Positions 22,973 through 34,599 of a DNA stretch of 64,000 nt are shown here, in pieces. The notes beneath the pieces were generated by a model. The model was not told the origin of the DNA. It did not search any database and saw nothing but the letters and a program-made list of their open reading frames with translations. The stretch comes from Bryum argenteum. Lineage: Eukaryota; Streptophyta; Bryopsida; Bryales; Bryaceae. The stretch lies in NCBI GenBank assembly GCA_037043015.1, contig CM073331.1, forward strand, positions 1,509,501 to 1,573,500, read 5' to 3'. A program made the translations under genes and the position numbers. Position 1 is the stretch's first letter; each line of letters begins with the position of its first letter.

Positions 22973-24566
22973 TATGTTAGTTACTTATAAATATTGTAAA
23001 AATAGGAAAACTTAGTCTTTTCAATTTGCTCATTCTGAAAAATAGGAAGTGACTGATTCTACCACTCCAAGTATAGTGGGTTCCTTAAATGCACAAAAAA
23101 TAGGTGTTCATACCTTGTATTTGAAGCAGAGGATTTTTTTGCAAGTTATACCCTTCCTACCTCTGTTCATCCACGAGTGTCATATTTCATCCATTCATTA
23201 ATCCATCCACATTTGAATGCTTTCCCTCGCCCTGAGATTATTCAGCATCCTCTTCAATCCCCTGTTTTCTGCCGGCGTTGTTTACAAATTTTGTACAAAT
23301 TTATGCAGCTCGCATTCATCAATTTCTCCTCTTAAAGCAGACCGTCTTACTTTCGGGCTTCGGAAAAATCATTTGTAGTTGAATTTTGCAGCATTCTGGT
23401 TGCTAGAAGAAGCGGCGGTGAACCAAGTTCGTGCTTTGAAGATCGCATAATCAGGTCAGTACAACCACCCGTGTCCGCTTTCATATCTTTCCTTTGAGCT
23501 TGTTAGGTCAAATGTCTGATCCGCACTTGCTAGAATTGTTATCTGTTGATCCTGATATTCCAATTTTGATTTCAAGAAAGTTGTGTTGTTGGATCTGATC
23601 TCTTGATTCTCCAGTTTCCGATCCGTGTTCGACAGAGAATTGTCTGTTGGATCCCGTTGTAGCTCTCAGATCGAGCAGGATATAGCCTAATTTGAAGGTT
23701 TGTGAGGTTTAGGGTTTAAGTATTGGCTGTTGAATGGAGAGCACATAGTCAGTTCGAGCTTCCCAGACCGGCGGGATCAAGAATTTAATTGTTTTGGACT
23801 GGATATTTAGGTTCTCTGGAGACATTGTTATTTCGAGCTGTAGAGTTTCTTGAGGTCGAGGGATCATGTCTTATCGAGTCATCCCGTTTTGATGGCAGGG
23901 AATTAGAAGGAGTATCAATCAAAGCCGGAAGCATCATGATCACTCGTTCGCCTGTTCAAAGAAGACGATTCTCCGGTACACATGAGATTAGAAACTGCGC
24001 TATATTTTCCAACCGCAGTTCTTTCATGCGTTTCGAATATTAGCAAACGTTTTCTAATTTTCAGAACTCTTCTTTTCTCATTATATATGTAAAATATATT
24101 CTGCGTCTGGATTTCATGAATCATTCAAAATGGAGCGGAGAACAAACTACTGATGTTTCTTATATTTTTTAATAATTCAAACAGTCCGATTTTTTGTATT
24201 TTTAATTTTCAATAGCAAGATGCATTCAATAATAGATTTGATCGAAACGATCACTGAGAAACGGAAGGTTCCGCAACTGAACAATACGTTATGGTTGGAT
24301 GGACTGTCAAGATGTGTTGAATTTCTCAAGGCTAATTTCTTATGTCATCATTTTGTGATCAGACATCTTTAAGATCTGTACATGTTCATGCTTGTGCACT
24401 ATGTGTATAAGTTTCCTGCGAGCCTCCCGGACATTTAGAAGTAAATGGAGGTAACCATGTTTCTTAGTTGTGATAGGTTGGGGTGATCTTTTGGTAATGC
24501 GCGCAAATTCTTCTGGCTAAGCACTTGACCTTGGCCGCAGGTCTTTCAGGGCTCGATTCTCCTGCC
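22973..24566 (+). promoter_or_regulatory. promoter and 5' leader of MAD1
   Basis: No coding exon precedes the ATG. A plausible leader donor lies at about 23454 (AATCAG followed by GTCAGT), and a clear acceptor (TTGGCCGCAG) at 24540, 27 bases before the start codon. A long leader intron is therefore likely. The open frame at 23.8-24.0 kb is inside that presumed intron. The MULE right end is ~1.6 kb from the ATG and could contribute regulatory sequence. Confidence 0.4.
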
Positions 24567-27500
24567 ATGGATCAATCAGAGCGGCCATCTCCAACAAAGA
24601 AACCACGAGTACCCGCAGACCATGTAGATGACGATGATTTTCTTTCTCGAAGAGCACTTGAGGTTTACCACGGAGCTCAGCGATCGGGCACTTACCGAAT
24701 GCTATCTATGCCAACTCCTCGACCTGAAAACGAGCTCGGGACAGTGGAGTTTGACGATGTTGATGAACACTTCGGTCCTGGGTCGACGTTTGCACTTGAT
24801 TGTGACAATCATGACCATGGCAAAGATTCTATTCGATGCACTTATAAGTGTCGCAACATGGTAAACGAAAGAACCCTAACTTGAGATCTGCACTTTCTTT
24901 CGTCAGAGTTCTGTGTCTATGTAACGTCACTTTGTTGGCCCTGTTGACTGCTGGATGGACATGCCAAAAGAATAATCGGTATGTTTGATTGCTGCATGCT
25001 AGTATAGTGTTCCAAGTTAATTCACTTTCTCAATTCCAGGTATTTCTGTTTACTGCATAATGGATTTTGTCATACGTCAGTGCCTGGAACGTCCTCTTAA
25101 GTATCATAGTGGCAGGCATGGCTAGATATGTTCCTCAATTCTACCGTGGTCCTCATTGAAAGGGAAGGTATGTCGAAGGGATCTTGCAAGATGCAATGTC
25201 AAGTCTTGATTTTCAGACCTATTGCTTGATGTGCGACCCTTAGAATTGCAAGTCCCAAGTACTCCGTGCTTGAATAGAGTGCTTCAAGCAAAGTTCCTGA
25301 CCTGCTGGTATGAAACAGGTGAAATCAGAACTATTGGAGAATCTGGACGCGAGGGAGAAGCAAGTGTTGGAGCTTCAGACATCTGATAAATCTCTTCGAA
25401 GCAAATTGGCATTAGTAGGTCTGACATCTGGACACCGTGCTAAATCAATCAGTCAATCAATTATACATTAGAATGGCATTATCATTCTTTTGTATACTCT
25501 TGTTCCAACTTAGCCTTTATGTGTATCAGAGGATAGCGAGAAGCGCTTGGTGCAGAACCGAAAGTCATTGGAGCAAATTGTGGCCGCTTCAGGCGGTCGT
25601 GAGGCATCCATGCACGCTCAGCGAATGCAAGAGAGTGCTAGGACTGAGGAGATGCTTCGCTCACAGATCAAGCGCTGCCATGAACTTCAGGTATCAGAAC
25701 AGAACTTGAGTTTTCTGCTGCTAGCTGTCACCTGTCCTATTCCCAGTTTGAGAGATGTAGTCGAATGGAATCTTGTAGTTATTCGACCAGGTGTTTCTGG
25801 CTCCCATGGCAGGCTCGATTGCAAGAAGAAATGCGACTCAAGGCAGAGGCTGAGGCAGATGCTAGAGCTGCAGACGCACGAGCATTGGATGCAGAAGAGG
25901 AGAAACTAAAATCTGAGGAAAATGCGACTCGGGAGATCCATCAGCTCAATCGTAATCTGGCTAGGCTGAAAAGGGATAGTGAGTATTCGATGACCCGATT
26001 GAAGCGAGAGGTAAGGACTATATTTTCTCTATACGCTTTGCATATCCTCATATACGTCTGAACGTCATACACGGCCCTAGTCATAGTGGTTTCACCTTAT
26101 CTGATCTTTCCAATCTTTCCAAATGTGCTACAGAATGAAACACAAGCGGAGAAAGCTCAACTAGCTGCAGAAGAAGCGGAAAATTTGATGGCCCAACTTG
26201 ACGAGGAGCAGAGACTGGTTGCTCAGGTCTGCTTCCTTTACCTGCTAGCATTTATTTTGAATACTGAGATAGAACGGTGTTCTTCCGTTAGTCACACTGC
26301 ACCGCATGAAGTGACTGATCTTAAAAGATGCCGTCAAACCTCGATTATGGCAGAATATGCATTTCCACATAATCCAGTCAATATGCAGAAATAAGAGGTG
26401 AGTCATGGCGGCTGTGGACATCTCAGTTGCAGATCTGAACAACTTATGAGCAGGATGTTGTAAATAACGATTTTAGTGGTAAGGAAAGCAATTATTTGTA
26501 TAGACTGAGACTGCACTCCACTTTCCCGCATTGGTAGTTTTTATAACGACATAAGGTCATAGCAAGCTCTGGAATTTTACCAAGTATGGAAGTGGCCCTG
26601 GCTAACCTCTGACAGTTCTGATTTGCAGGAGAAGCAAGAGAAGCAGGAGCTGGAACACAAACTTGCAGATGCCATGAAACAGCTTGCTACTCGGTCAACC
26701 ACAGGCTCTGAGGCTGACACGGTTATCAAGCATCTCCAAGAGGAGCTAAAGAAATCTGTAAGTGATGATCAGTATAAATAAATGATTTTCTAACTTATGG
26801 ATGGGTTCATATCTCTTTAAGTGTTGATCTTATGTGAGGAGTTATGCTTTTTTATGGTATGAGGATGACTGAGAATAAACTCCTTGGTCACTCAGTCCGC
26901 AAACGTTGCCGAGGCGAGGAAGCTGAAGCAACAGCATGTCAATGCCGCCCTTTTAAAGGAGCAGTTGCACAGCGAGAGGTTACGTGCAAATAGGGCAGAG
27001 GCTGGCCTTTCTGATCTTGCTAATCTGCAATCTCGAGTTACTGAACTCGAGTCTGAACTTAAGCGTTGGTGTGAGATGATCGATTTTATCCCTGGGGCGC
27101 AAAGCCGTGACGATGTTCCTCGTTGTATTGTCGAGCTTCAAAGGTTTGCCACTTCGTGAACAGCCACTTCCTCATTCTACTTACTTCTCATTCATCTTCC
27201 ATTTGATCGTTTCCCTTTGCTTCTATATCTCTACTCTCGAATGTTCCCATACAGCCTCTTGGCATAAAAGGGTGTCACTGTAGTATTTATATCCATTTGT
27301 GTGGAGTGTTCGACGTGCAGAGCAGCTGTGGCTGCAACTGAGAAAACTGGAACGGCTGCCGCCCAAGCAGCAGAGCTTCAAAGAGCTGTAGAAAGAGCGG
27401 AAAGGGCTAAGAATCATGCAGAGGCAAGAGCTTCGAGTTTGCAAGATGAAGTTGCAGGTGTCATGACGCAGAATGCTAGACTTGAACGCAAGGTAGAGTT

Positions 27501-29491
27501 TTCCTCACAAATACGACAATGAGACCTGATTTGATTGTGTGGAAGGTTCTAATGTTCTCTCTACATTCAGGTCGCCATGATAACCACAGAAAGAGACGGG
27601 TTGAAGAGAATATTAGAGTCGTATGACAATGAAGAGGCTGTAATTGCCAGTCATAGAAAACCCGGTGATAAAATATCATCGCTGACAACTCCTGAAAAAT
27701 CCAAGGAAAGCCGCATTCAGGTAAAAACCTCACCTATTCCTCTACTTGAAGTTCAAGCAATTTTCAAACGAACCATAACAACAAAGACAGTCAAGCATAG
27801 TGGCTACTAAATGATGCTCCAGCAAGTTTTCGTACTAAATTCAGTTACTCTATTTTCATATATCGAAGAAAGTTGACTTTCACTTGCAAATTGAAGAATA
27901 TAAATCTTGGATTCGTGTTTTATATCAACTAGTGCTATACTACCCATGGCAGGAGCTTACGACAGCGTTGGCAGAAGCTGAGAAGAATGCAACTCAACTG
28001 GAAGAAGCACTTGCGCTGAGCAACAACATCACGACAGAGCAACGACAGAAGATAGAGAGCCTCATGGAGGAACTCAACGATGCCTATTCGAAGGTCAAAT
28101 CCTTGGACCGCGAAGGTGGACGCCTCAGAAATGAATTGGCAGCCCTGGAGTTGAGGGTACACATCTTCCGTCCATTGTTGTTACTAAGAAAAAGATATAT
28201 ATGTTATGCTTTTTATTCAGTTCTAATATATGTCCCTATATTCAACATCATTGGTCAGTTAACAGGTCACACTCTGTAGGCTTAGTTACTTCAATCCCCA
28301 AGTAATTGATAGGAAGCACATGGTTTTGCTTCATCTTGTAACAATGTACACTCTTCAGAGTCCTCTATCCTGATTTGGGCTTGATGACATATAAGGAGGC
28401 TGGGAAGATGAAGAGATGGTTGACAGATTATTGCACAATGGTTTGTTTTTACAGCTAGGAAGGGGGGAGTTTAATCAAGCAACTACAAAAGTCTTACATC
28501 TTATCGGAGGTCCCGAAGGTAGGCATCTTTTGCGTGTGCAGGTTTTTTCCTTTTTTCAGGTAAGTGAATCATTCTCATTGAGTTTTCTATCTGAGGCAGG
28601 AGAAAGCAGTTCCAAGCCTACCGCAGTTACGAAAGGCACCGACCATGCTCATTCTGAGGAAGTGGCAGTCTTAACAAAGCAGATTGCATCCTTGGAAAAA
28701 CGCGAGGATCGGTACTTGCCTTTGACTTTCACTTAGTTACTTACTAATTATTGCTATTCTTATGAAAAATAGCTTACTAAGTTGTCAACGAAGATAGTTG
28801 TATATTGCAGTACCGTAGTCTCAAATCAGTGAAAAATCTGGTGGGTGCAGGTACCGCAAGATTTTTGCAGACAAAATCTCGCTATTCAGAGAAGCTTGTT
28901 ACTTGCTGTTTGGATACAAGGTAATGCTAGCTACACAAACACGTTGCTGAAGTCTACTCGAATTCAGAAAACTGTCTGACCATCTTCATTAACCTCTGCA
29001 GGTACAAATGCACGAGGAGAAGGACTCCTTGACACAGCTGCCTGTGACTGTGTTCACTCTCCAGTCCATATATGCTTCTAGTGATGAGGACAAGCTGTTG
29101 TTTCAGCTCAACCAAGGCCGGATGGATATGCTTGTAAGCTGAAACTATCCATTACTCTCTAGATTTTCAAATGGTGGACATGAAAGTGGGACATATTTTA
29201 AAATCCTCAATGAACTATCAGCCAAAAGCTGTACCTCCGATCATCCTTATCTGATAAGTGTTAAACGGTTTCTGCTTTTTGTAGGCTACCGATTTCACGA
29301 CATCCCCAGAAATTTCTCGTCAGGTACATATTTCTGCCTAAACTCATTTTCTCTATGTTTCTTCCCTCCTGTTTTGTTACTCATGATGGAGTCGTGTGCA
29401 GGTGACGACCTTTCTGAAGAACTTCAAGTCAATTCCTGCATTCATGGCCAACCTCACCATGGAACTTTTCAACAAGACAACATTGTGTTGA
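24567..29491 (+). CDS. MAD1: spindle assembly checkpoint protein MAD1
   Basis: Sixteen GT-AG exons give an intact 751-aa protein: 24567-24860, 25319-25418, 25530-25690, 25813-26010, 26134-26226, 26629-26757, 26896-27143, 27321-27492, 27571-27720, 27953-28156, 28455-28518, 28600-28711, 28851-28920, 29002-29133, 29285-29323 and 29402-29491. Residues ~95-640 are a long coiled coil rich in Glu, Ala, Lys and Gln. The 64-bp exon 11 carries the MAD2-interaction motif: KVLHLIGGP (595-603) fits (K/R)-hydrophobic-hydrophobic-x5-P and is preceded by GEFNQATT. The C-terminal RWD-like domain (FREACYLLFGYK, FTLQSIYA, SIPAFMANLTMELF) is well conserved. MAD1 sits at nuclear pores and unattached kinetochores, where it converts MAD2 to its closed, APC/C-inhibiting form. 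Length agrees with other MAD1 proteins. The N-terminus is acidic (DHVDDDD) after a basic TKKPR. Exon borders were set by eye, but phases all close. Confidence 0.93.
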
Positions 29492-29884
29492 AACTTGCTA
29501 GTTGAAAGACTGATAGCTAACATAGATCTGGAACTCCTTAGCATCGGTATTGGTACATTTGTATGCTTGCCCTATGCTCCTACTTTTAGGCGTTACAATA
29601 TCTTGTCGCAAAAGGGGTCTCTCCTATTGTTTACTGGCTGCAGATTACTGCTAAATTGAAGACAAGAGTAACACTTGTATTATCTACTTGCTACAAACTT
29701 CCTGAAGTTAAGCTACGTGTGTACAATCTTTACTACAGTAGGCTTAGCTGCTTTCTTGGGGGAGCTTCATCTTCATAACAAGAGCCTTTCTTCCCAACCA
29801 TATCACTGCGCACAGGTGATCGCTACAGTCCACAGTCTTGGAACCACCTGCATTCGCAACCGACACAAGTTTAATGATAAACGA
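29492..29884 (+). other. MAD1 3' untranslated region
   Basis: Probably the 3' untranslated region of MAD1, running toward the convergent small gene on the minus strand. I saw no separate gene. Confidence 0.4.
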
Positions 29885-30322
29885 TTACAACAGTCTAGTA
29901 TCTACTATCACTTCAGAGCTGAATCCACATTTCGAATGAATGTACTGCTGACCTTGCTGGAGCTTCCGAGCAGGTTGAGACTGAGCAGGTTGGGCCTTCG
30001 GAGCAGGTTGAGACTGACCAGGTTGGGCCTTCGGAGCAGGTCGAGAGCGCACGACGTACATTCTAGCTGACGAAGGGGGCGGCGTGGGTAGCCTTTGCTT
30101 GGGAATTGGAATGTGTCCAGCTTCCTGTACAAAATTTCGAAACCGAAGAATGAGTTTCCAGTAAGAGACACTCTAACCGGCAATCACAATGGAGAAATGT
30201 CGAGTCATGAAGATAGTCACCTTTTGAACTGTCTTTTCTGCCTGGAGTGCTTCCGCCAAAATGCCAGAAAGGAAAAGTGAAAGGAAAAACGTAACGAGCG
30301 TAATTGCGCGATTAGTCGCCAT
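29885..30322 (-). CDS. small secreted repeat peptide, 113 aa (unrecognised)
   Basis: Two exons: 30322-30221 (34 codons) and 30124-29885 (79 codons plus TAA), separated by a 96-bp GT-AG intron in phase 0. Exon 1 is a textbook signal peptide: MATNRAITLVTFFLSLFLSG, then ILAEA. The mature part is Pro/Gln/Lys-rich. A PIPKQRLPTPPPSSAR stretch leads into a tandem 11-residue unit, PAPKAQPGQSQ then PAPKAQPAQSQ, then PARKLQQ. It ends with a tail containing a single Cys. In DNA the unit is 33 bp, and the frame stays open across all copies. A TATA-like element lies ~135 bases upstream. I recognise no family. It could be a hydroxyproline-type wall protein or a peptide precursor. The main doubt is whether exon 2 ends at the TAA or at an internal donor. 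It converges on MAD1. Confidence 0.6.
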
Positions 30323-30455
30323 CCTTAAGATTTGAACACTCAAGAGAAGATAAGCAACTTTCTACATAAACAAGCAGCAGACAGCGGATAGTGAATGGAG
30401 CAACGCTAGATCTTCGAAGCCAAAGATGTGAAAGATTCACTCAGACTCGTGCATC

Positions 30456-30463
30456 TATATAAT
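30456..30463 (-). promoter_or_regulatory. candidate TATA box for the secreted peptide gene
   Basis: Reads ATTATATA on the minus strand, about 134 bases before the ATG at 30322. This would give a leader of roughly 100 nt. Confidence 0.4.
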
Positions 30464-31565
30464 AACGAGAAGAAGGAATCTGGAACAGTCTCGTGCGCTG
30501 CTCACAAGCTCCCGGTGAACACTACATTAGCTGCTGTGTCATGCATGGCCGTAAAATAGATGGATAATGCATCAGGACAGGTAAAATGACCAGGATGAAA
30601 AACATGTAACCTCGACATTGATTCGTTAGATTAGCGGTATTCCAGAGTGACATTCTCTACGCTTCTGTGCTGCCAAATCAGCTTCTCACTCGTGCCAGTC
30701 TACTCTACTCCTTTCGTCCGCTCACGAGCTCCAGCTCCAGCTGCATCACGAGTTATAGTGCACAATCAACAGTATACAGACTCTTAGTAATCTATTGCGT
30801 CGTGCATGAGACCGCTGGTTGAAAAGGAATTAACGCAATGAAAGCTATTTTACCGTGCGCGCCGCCGTAGCCGTAGTCTCAATTTCGTTAAATGATCGAT
30901 AACTTATTGCACTTGGAATGGTTTTGTGCTAAATCACAGCCTTGAGTTACATAATCTAAGAAACGAATTCCTCACTTTGCACAGTCACTTCTCGAGAGTC
31001 CGTGTTTCCTGTAATAAGCGAGCTGCCACTGTTTCAGAAGTGCGATATAAATTTGTTCGCGTTTTGAATCAAAGTTCCGCCGTAAGATGCAACTTTGTTT
31101 AATTTCATCTGCTCAATTTACCATTCGAGAGTCCGAAATTTCGCTACCGGTTTCTTGAAGTTATAAAGTGAGATTGTTTTGCGTTGTTATCCAAGGTCAG
31201 CCGTTGTAAGTTACAAGCTACATATGCAAGATTCCTCGTATTAGTTTCACCCTGAGTTTCCGAAATAAGCGGCTGAGTGAGCAAAGTCGAGGTTAGGAGG
31301 ACGCATTTTACCGGTTGATCAATACGCTGGCTTGGTTTTTTACTGTGGCGCCAATCATTACTAGCATTTGTTTGACAATTGAAATGCTGCAGGATTCATG
31401 GAGCTTGCGAGAGGAACTCGTGAGAGTGGACGGTGCGGGATTTTATTCGGCGCCATGGGACCCCCGGCCACGCCATCGCTCACGAGCTTCTCTCAAAAGT
31501 GGTAGCAGTCGGTAAAACAGAGACTCAACTTTATATATATACGCATGGAATACGCAGGTTTGGAC
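30464..31565. other. intergenic, no gene seen
   Basis: Moderately GC-balanced unique sequence, probably promoter of the minus-strand peptide gene in its left part. I saw no convincing coding frame. Confidence 0.4.
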
Positions 31566-31812
31566 GGATGATGCAGGTTCGGAACGGATGATATCAGGTT
31601 CAAGATGGATGATATCAAGTTCGGGATGGATGATGACAGGTTTAGGTTGGATGGTGCCGGATTCGGGATGGATGGTGTCGGATTCGGGATGGATGGTGTC
31701 GGATTCGGGATGGATGGTGTCGGATTCGGGATCGATGGTGTCAGGTTCGGGATTATGATTCCAGGTTCGGATCGATGATGCCTGGTTCGGGGTGGATGAT
31801 TCCAAGTTCGGT
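31566..31812. repeat. 21-bp minisatellite (GGATTCGGGATGGATGGTGTC type)
   Basis: About eleven imperfect units centred on TTCGGGATGGATGGTG; four adjacent units near 31650-31735 are nearly identical. The period is a multiple of three, so long frames stay open on the minus strand (Asp-Thr-Ile-His-Pro-Glu-Ser repeats). With no signal peptide, splice context or family match, I treat this as repeat-driven. Confidence 0.75.
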
Positions 31813-31917
31813 GGATGGTTTTGGGACAACTCCCAAGAAGTTGGTGGAGTTTCGTGTAATATACTTCTTTGATTTCTTCTTTGTAAAAATATTCACTTGT
31901 TTCTCGATTGCATATTA

Positions 31918-32005
31918 TGTAATACTAGCAATGTACCCCTCGTCCCGATGGGAAAGCTCTTTATATGGTACTTTATAAAATCATCTCGTGTCTACCATTC
32001 CCTCA

Positions 32006-32084
<79 letters not shown>

Positions 32085-32261
32085 CTCATTACTTTTCTTC
32101 TTTCTCTTTCTTTTTTAAATTTTTTTTTAAATTTAAATTTTTAAATTTTTTTTACATAATCCAGAAATTAAACATAAAAGAAGGTAGGTAGGTAGGTTGG
32201 TATGTTGGTGGGTACGAAGGATCGCCGTACAATATTATATTATAAAAGTAGATATGCCCGT

Positions 32262-32298
<37 letters not shown>

Positions 32299-32812
32299 TA
32301 TAATTAAATCATTATTTTTAAATTTTTTTTTAATACATAATCCAAAAAACATAAAAGAAGTTAGGTAGGTAGGTTGGTAAGTTTGTAGGTTGGTAGGTTG
32401 ATAAGTTCACAAGTTGGTAGGTTGGTAAGTTGGTAGGTTGGTAAGTTCGTAGGTTGGTACGTTGGTGGGTAGGAAGGATCGCTTAACAATATTATGTTAT
32501 AGAAGTAGATGATTCCCGTCGTCCCGATGGGAAAGGTCTTTACATGGTACTTTTAAAAAAGTATCCCGTGTCTACCATTTCCTCAAACGGTTTTTTTTCT
32601 CCCTTTTTCTCTCTCTTTATTCATATTTTTTAATACATAAAAGAAGGTAGGTAGGTTGGTAAGTTCATAGGTTGGTAAGTTTGTAGGTTGGTAGGTTGGT
32701 ACATTGGTGGGTAGGAAGGATCGCCGAATAGTTTTTTTTTTTTTTTTTTTTTTTTTTTATAGAAGTAGAAGTACTTAGAAAGGGACTGGAGTTTCTATCT
32801 ATCTAATAAGTC
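31918..32812 (+). repeat. head-to-tail copies of a ~300-bp repeat with AGGTTGGT arrays and (TA)n
   Basis: Each unit opens ACTAGCAATGTACCCCTCGTCCC or CCCGTCGTCCCGATGGGAAAG and continues CTCTTTATATGGTACTTT and GTGTCTACCATT. It then has a variable T-rich or (TA)n tract (31997-32079 here), an array of GTAGGTTGGT/AAGTT, and ends GAAGGATCGC..ACAATATTATATTATA. Copies start near 31925 and 32508, with a truncated one at about 32247. An inverted relative is at 43.07-43.40 kb. The last part, AGTTTCTATCTATCTAATA, looks like a SINE tail. Confidence 0.7.
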
Positions 32813-33070
32813 TACTTTTGAGAAATAGTGTTAGATGCACTAATTCTTATGTTACCTCCAAAAAAAATTCTCAATATTTTGTCTTCATAAATATCTAAGT
32901 TGAGTAAGGTTATGCAAATTGCATAGAATTTCCTTGACTCTTGTGCAATCATTCAGAAACTTATGGAATATTAATAAAGATATAATTTTCATATGAAAGT
33001 GGCATGAAAGGATCGTCAACGGTTCCATAGTTGGGGATGTTTGTATTGTACAAGTTGGCAATTGCTTTAA

Positions 33071-33660
33071 CCCCTAAAGATCCAAGAGGACCAAATCGGG
33101 CTTTTGCTATTTTGGGCAACCTAGATGAATAGGTTAAAAGTAATACTTTTGCATAAATTTTTTAATGGGTGCTCCCTATACTACAAAGTGTATATGGTAA
33201 AATTTGCAAAGCCAAATTCCAATTTTTGAGTCTTCTACGACAATTCTTGTTTTGCGAGCCGAACCGGGGCAGCTTAAATTTAGTAATTTTTTGAGATTTT
33301 TTTTGGGAAATATGTTCATGACCAAATCACTACTTAAGTTCCAAAGGGCCCCAAATCACAAATAGTACCAATTTTACAATGGCAGCCTCCAAAAGTGTCA
33401 AAAATAATCTCAACAATGCCCCAAAAAACTTTGTAGACAAACTTTGGATGTCATGATCTCTCAAATGGTAAACATCCAACGGTCAATTTTTGAATAAGAT
33501 ATTGAAAATTGGCTTAGGTACAAGATCTTACGGTTGGAAGTCTAAAAAATAAAAAAAAAAAATTGTTTCGCACCCCTTGAAGTGCATAGAGGTAGAGAAT
33601 TGGAGTTTTGAGGTTTCAAGCTCCCAAAAACACACAAGGATCTTTAGGGTTTAAAATGAC
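33071..33660. mobile_element. TTAA-flanked inverted-repeat element (590 bp), copy 1 of a tandem pair
   Basis: It starts CCCCTAAAGATCCAAG after TTAA (33067-33070) and ends GGATCTTTAGGGT before TTAA (33661-33664). It is non-coding. The same sequence recurs, with few differences, at 34017-34592; the two lie ~946 bases apart in direct orientation. Confidence 0.75.
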
Positions 33661-34012
33661 AATATTCCTTATCTATAAATCACCACCATATTTTTCTAAT
33701 ATCACTACATGTGAGGACTGTTGTTGTGAAACATTGTTGCTTTTAAACCCTAGTCGTCCTAAGTTTCAAAAAACCACATTTTAGATGAAGGGCATAAATT
33801 TTGAAGAAGAGCCGTCACTTCTTGTGTTTTTGAAGAAATCACTTGGGTTGGGTCCAAAACAACTAATCAAGTCTAGTTTGTGTGGTAAAAATTTCAAGAC
33901 CCATACAATAAAGTATACATAGAGGAGGGTAAAAGAGAGAATTTTGAGGATTTATATTTAAATTGAGCTTAAATTTGTCTTGGTCCAAATCCACTATACA
34001 CTACAAAAGTGA
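33661..34012. other. spacer between the two TTAA elements
   Basis: It contains a diverged relative of the interior of the 55.8-kb element: TAGATGAAGGGCA at 33783, and CACTTGGGTTGGGTC followed by TCAAGTCTAGTTTGTGTG. Similar phrases occur at about 41.03 and 49.13 kb. No gene. Confidence 0.5.
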
Positions 34013-34016
34013 CTAA

Positions 34017-34592
34017 CCCCTAAAGATCCAAGAGGACCGAATCGGGCTTTTGCTATTTTGGGCAGCCTAGATGAATAGGTTAAAAGTAATACTTTTGCCT
34101 AAATTTTTTAATGGGTGCTCCCTATACTGCAGTGTATGTGGTAAAATTTGCAAAGCCGAATTCCAATCTTTGAGTCTTCTACGACTATTCTTGGTTTGCG
34201 AGCCGAACCGGGGCAGCTTAAATTTAGTAATTTTTTGAGATTTTTTTTGGGAAATATGTTCATGACCAAATCACTACTTAAGTTCCAAAGGGCCTTAAAT
34301 CACAAAGAGTACCAATTTTACAAGGGCAACCTCCAAAAGTGTCAAAAATAATCTCAACAATGCCCAAAAAAACTTCATAAACAAACTTTGGATGTTACAA
34401 TCTCTCAAATGGTAAACATCCAACGGTCAATTTTTGAATCAAATACTGAAAATTGGCTTAGGTACAAGATCTTACGGTTGGAAGTTAAAAGAAGAATTTA
34501 AAGGTTGTTTCGCACCCCTTGAAGTGCATAGAGGTAGAAGATTGAAGTTTTGAGGTTTCAATCTCCCAAAAACACCCAAGGATCTTTAGGGG
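34017..34592. mobile_element. CTAA-flanked inverted-repeat element (576 bp), copy 2 of a tandem pair
   Basis: It starts CCCCTAAAGATCCAAG and ends CAAGGATCTTTAGGGG. Here the flanking duplication is CTAA on both sides (34013-34016 and 34593-34596). CTAA is not a palindrome, so it is a true direct repeat. This argues that the duplicated target is four bases, YTAA. Confidence 0.75.
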
Positions 34593-34599
34593 CTAAGCC

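Noticed and set aside
31443..31829. 128-aa Asp/His/Pro repeat frame on the minus strand
   Set aside because: Produced by a 21-bp minisatellite; no start context, signal or splice support.
31990..32191. Ile-Tyr repeat frames
   Set aside because: Translation of a (TA)n microsatellite.
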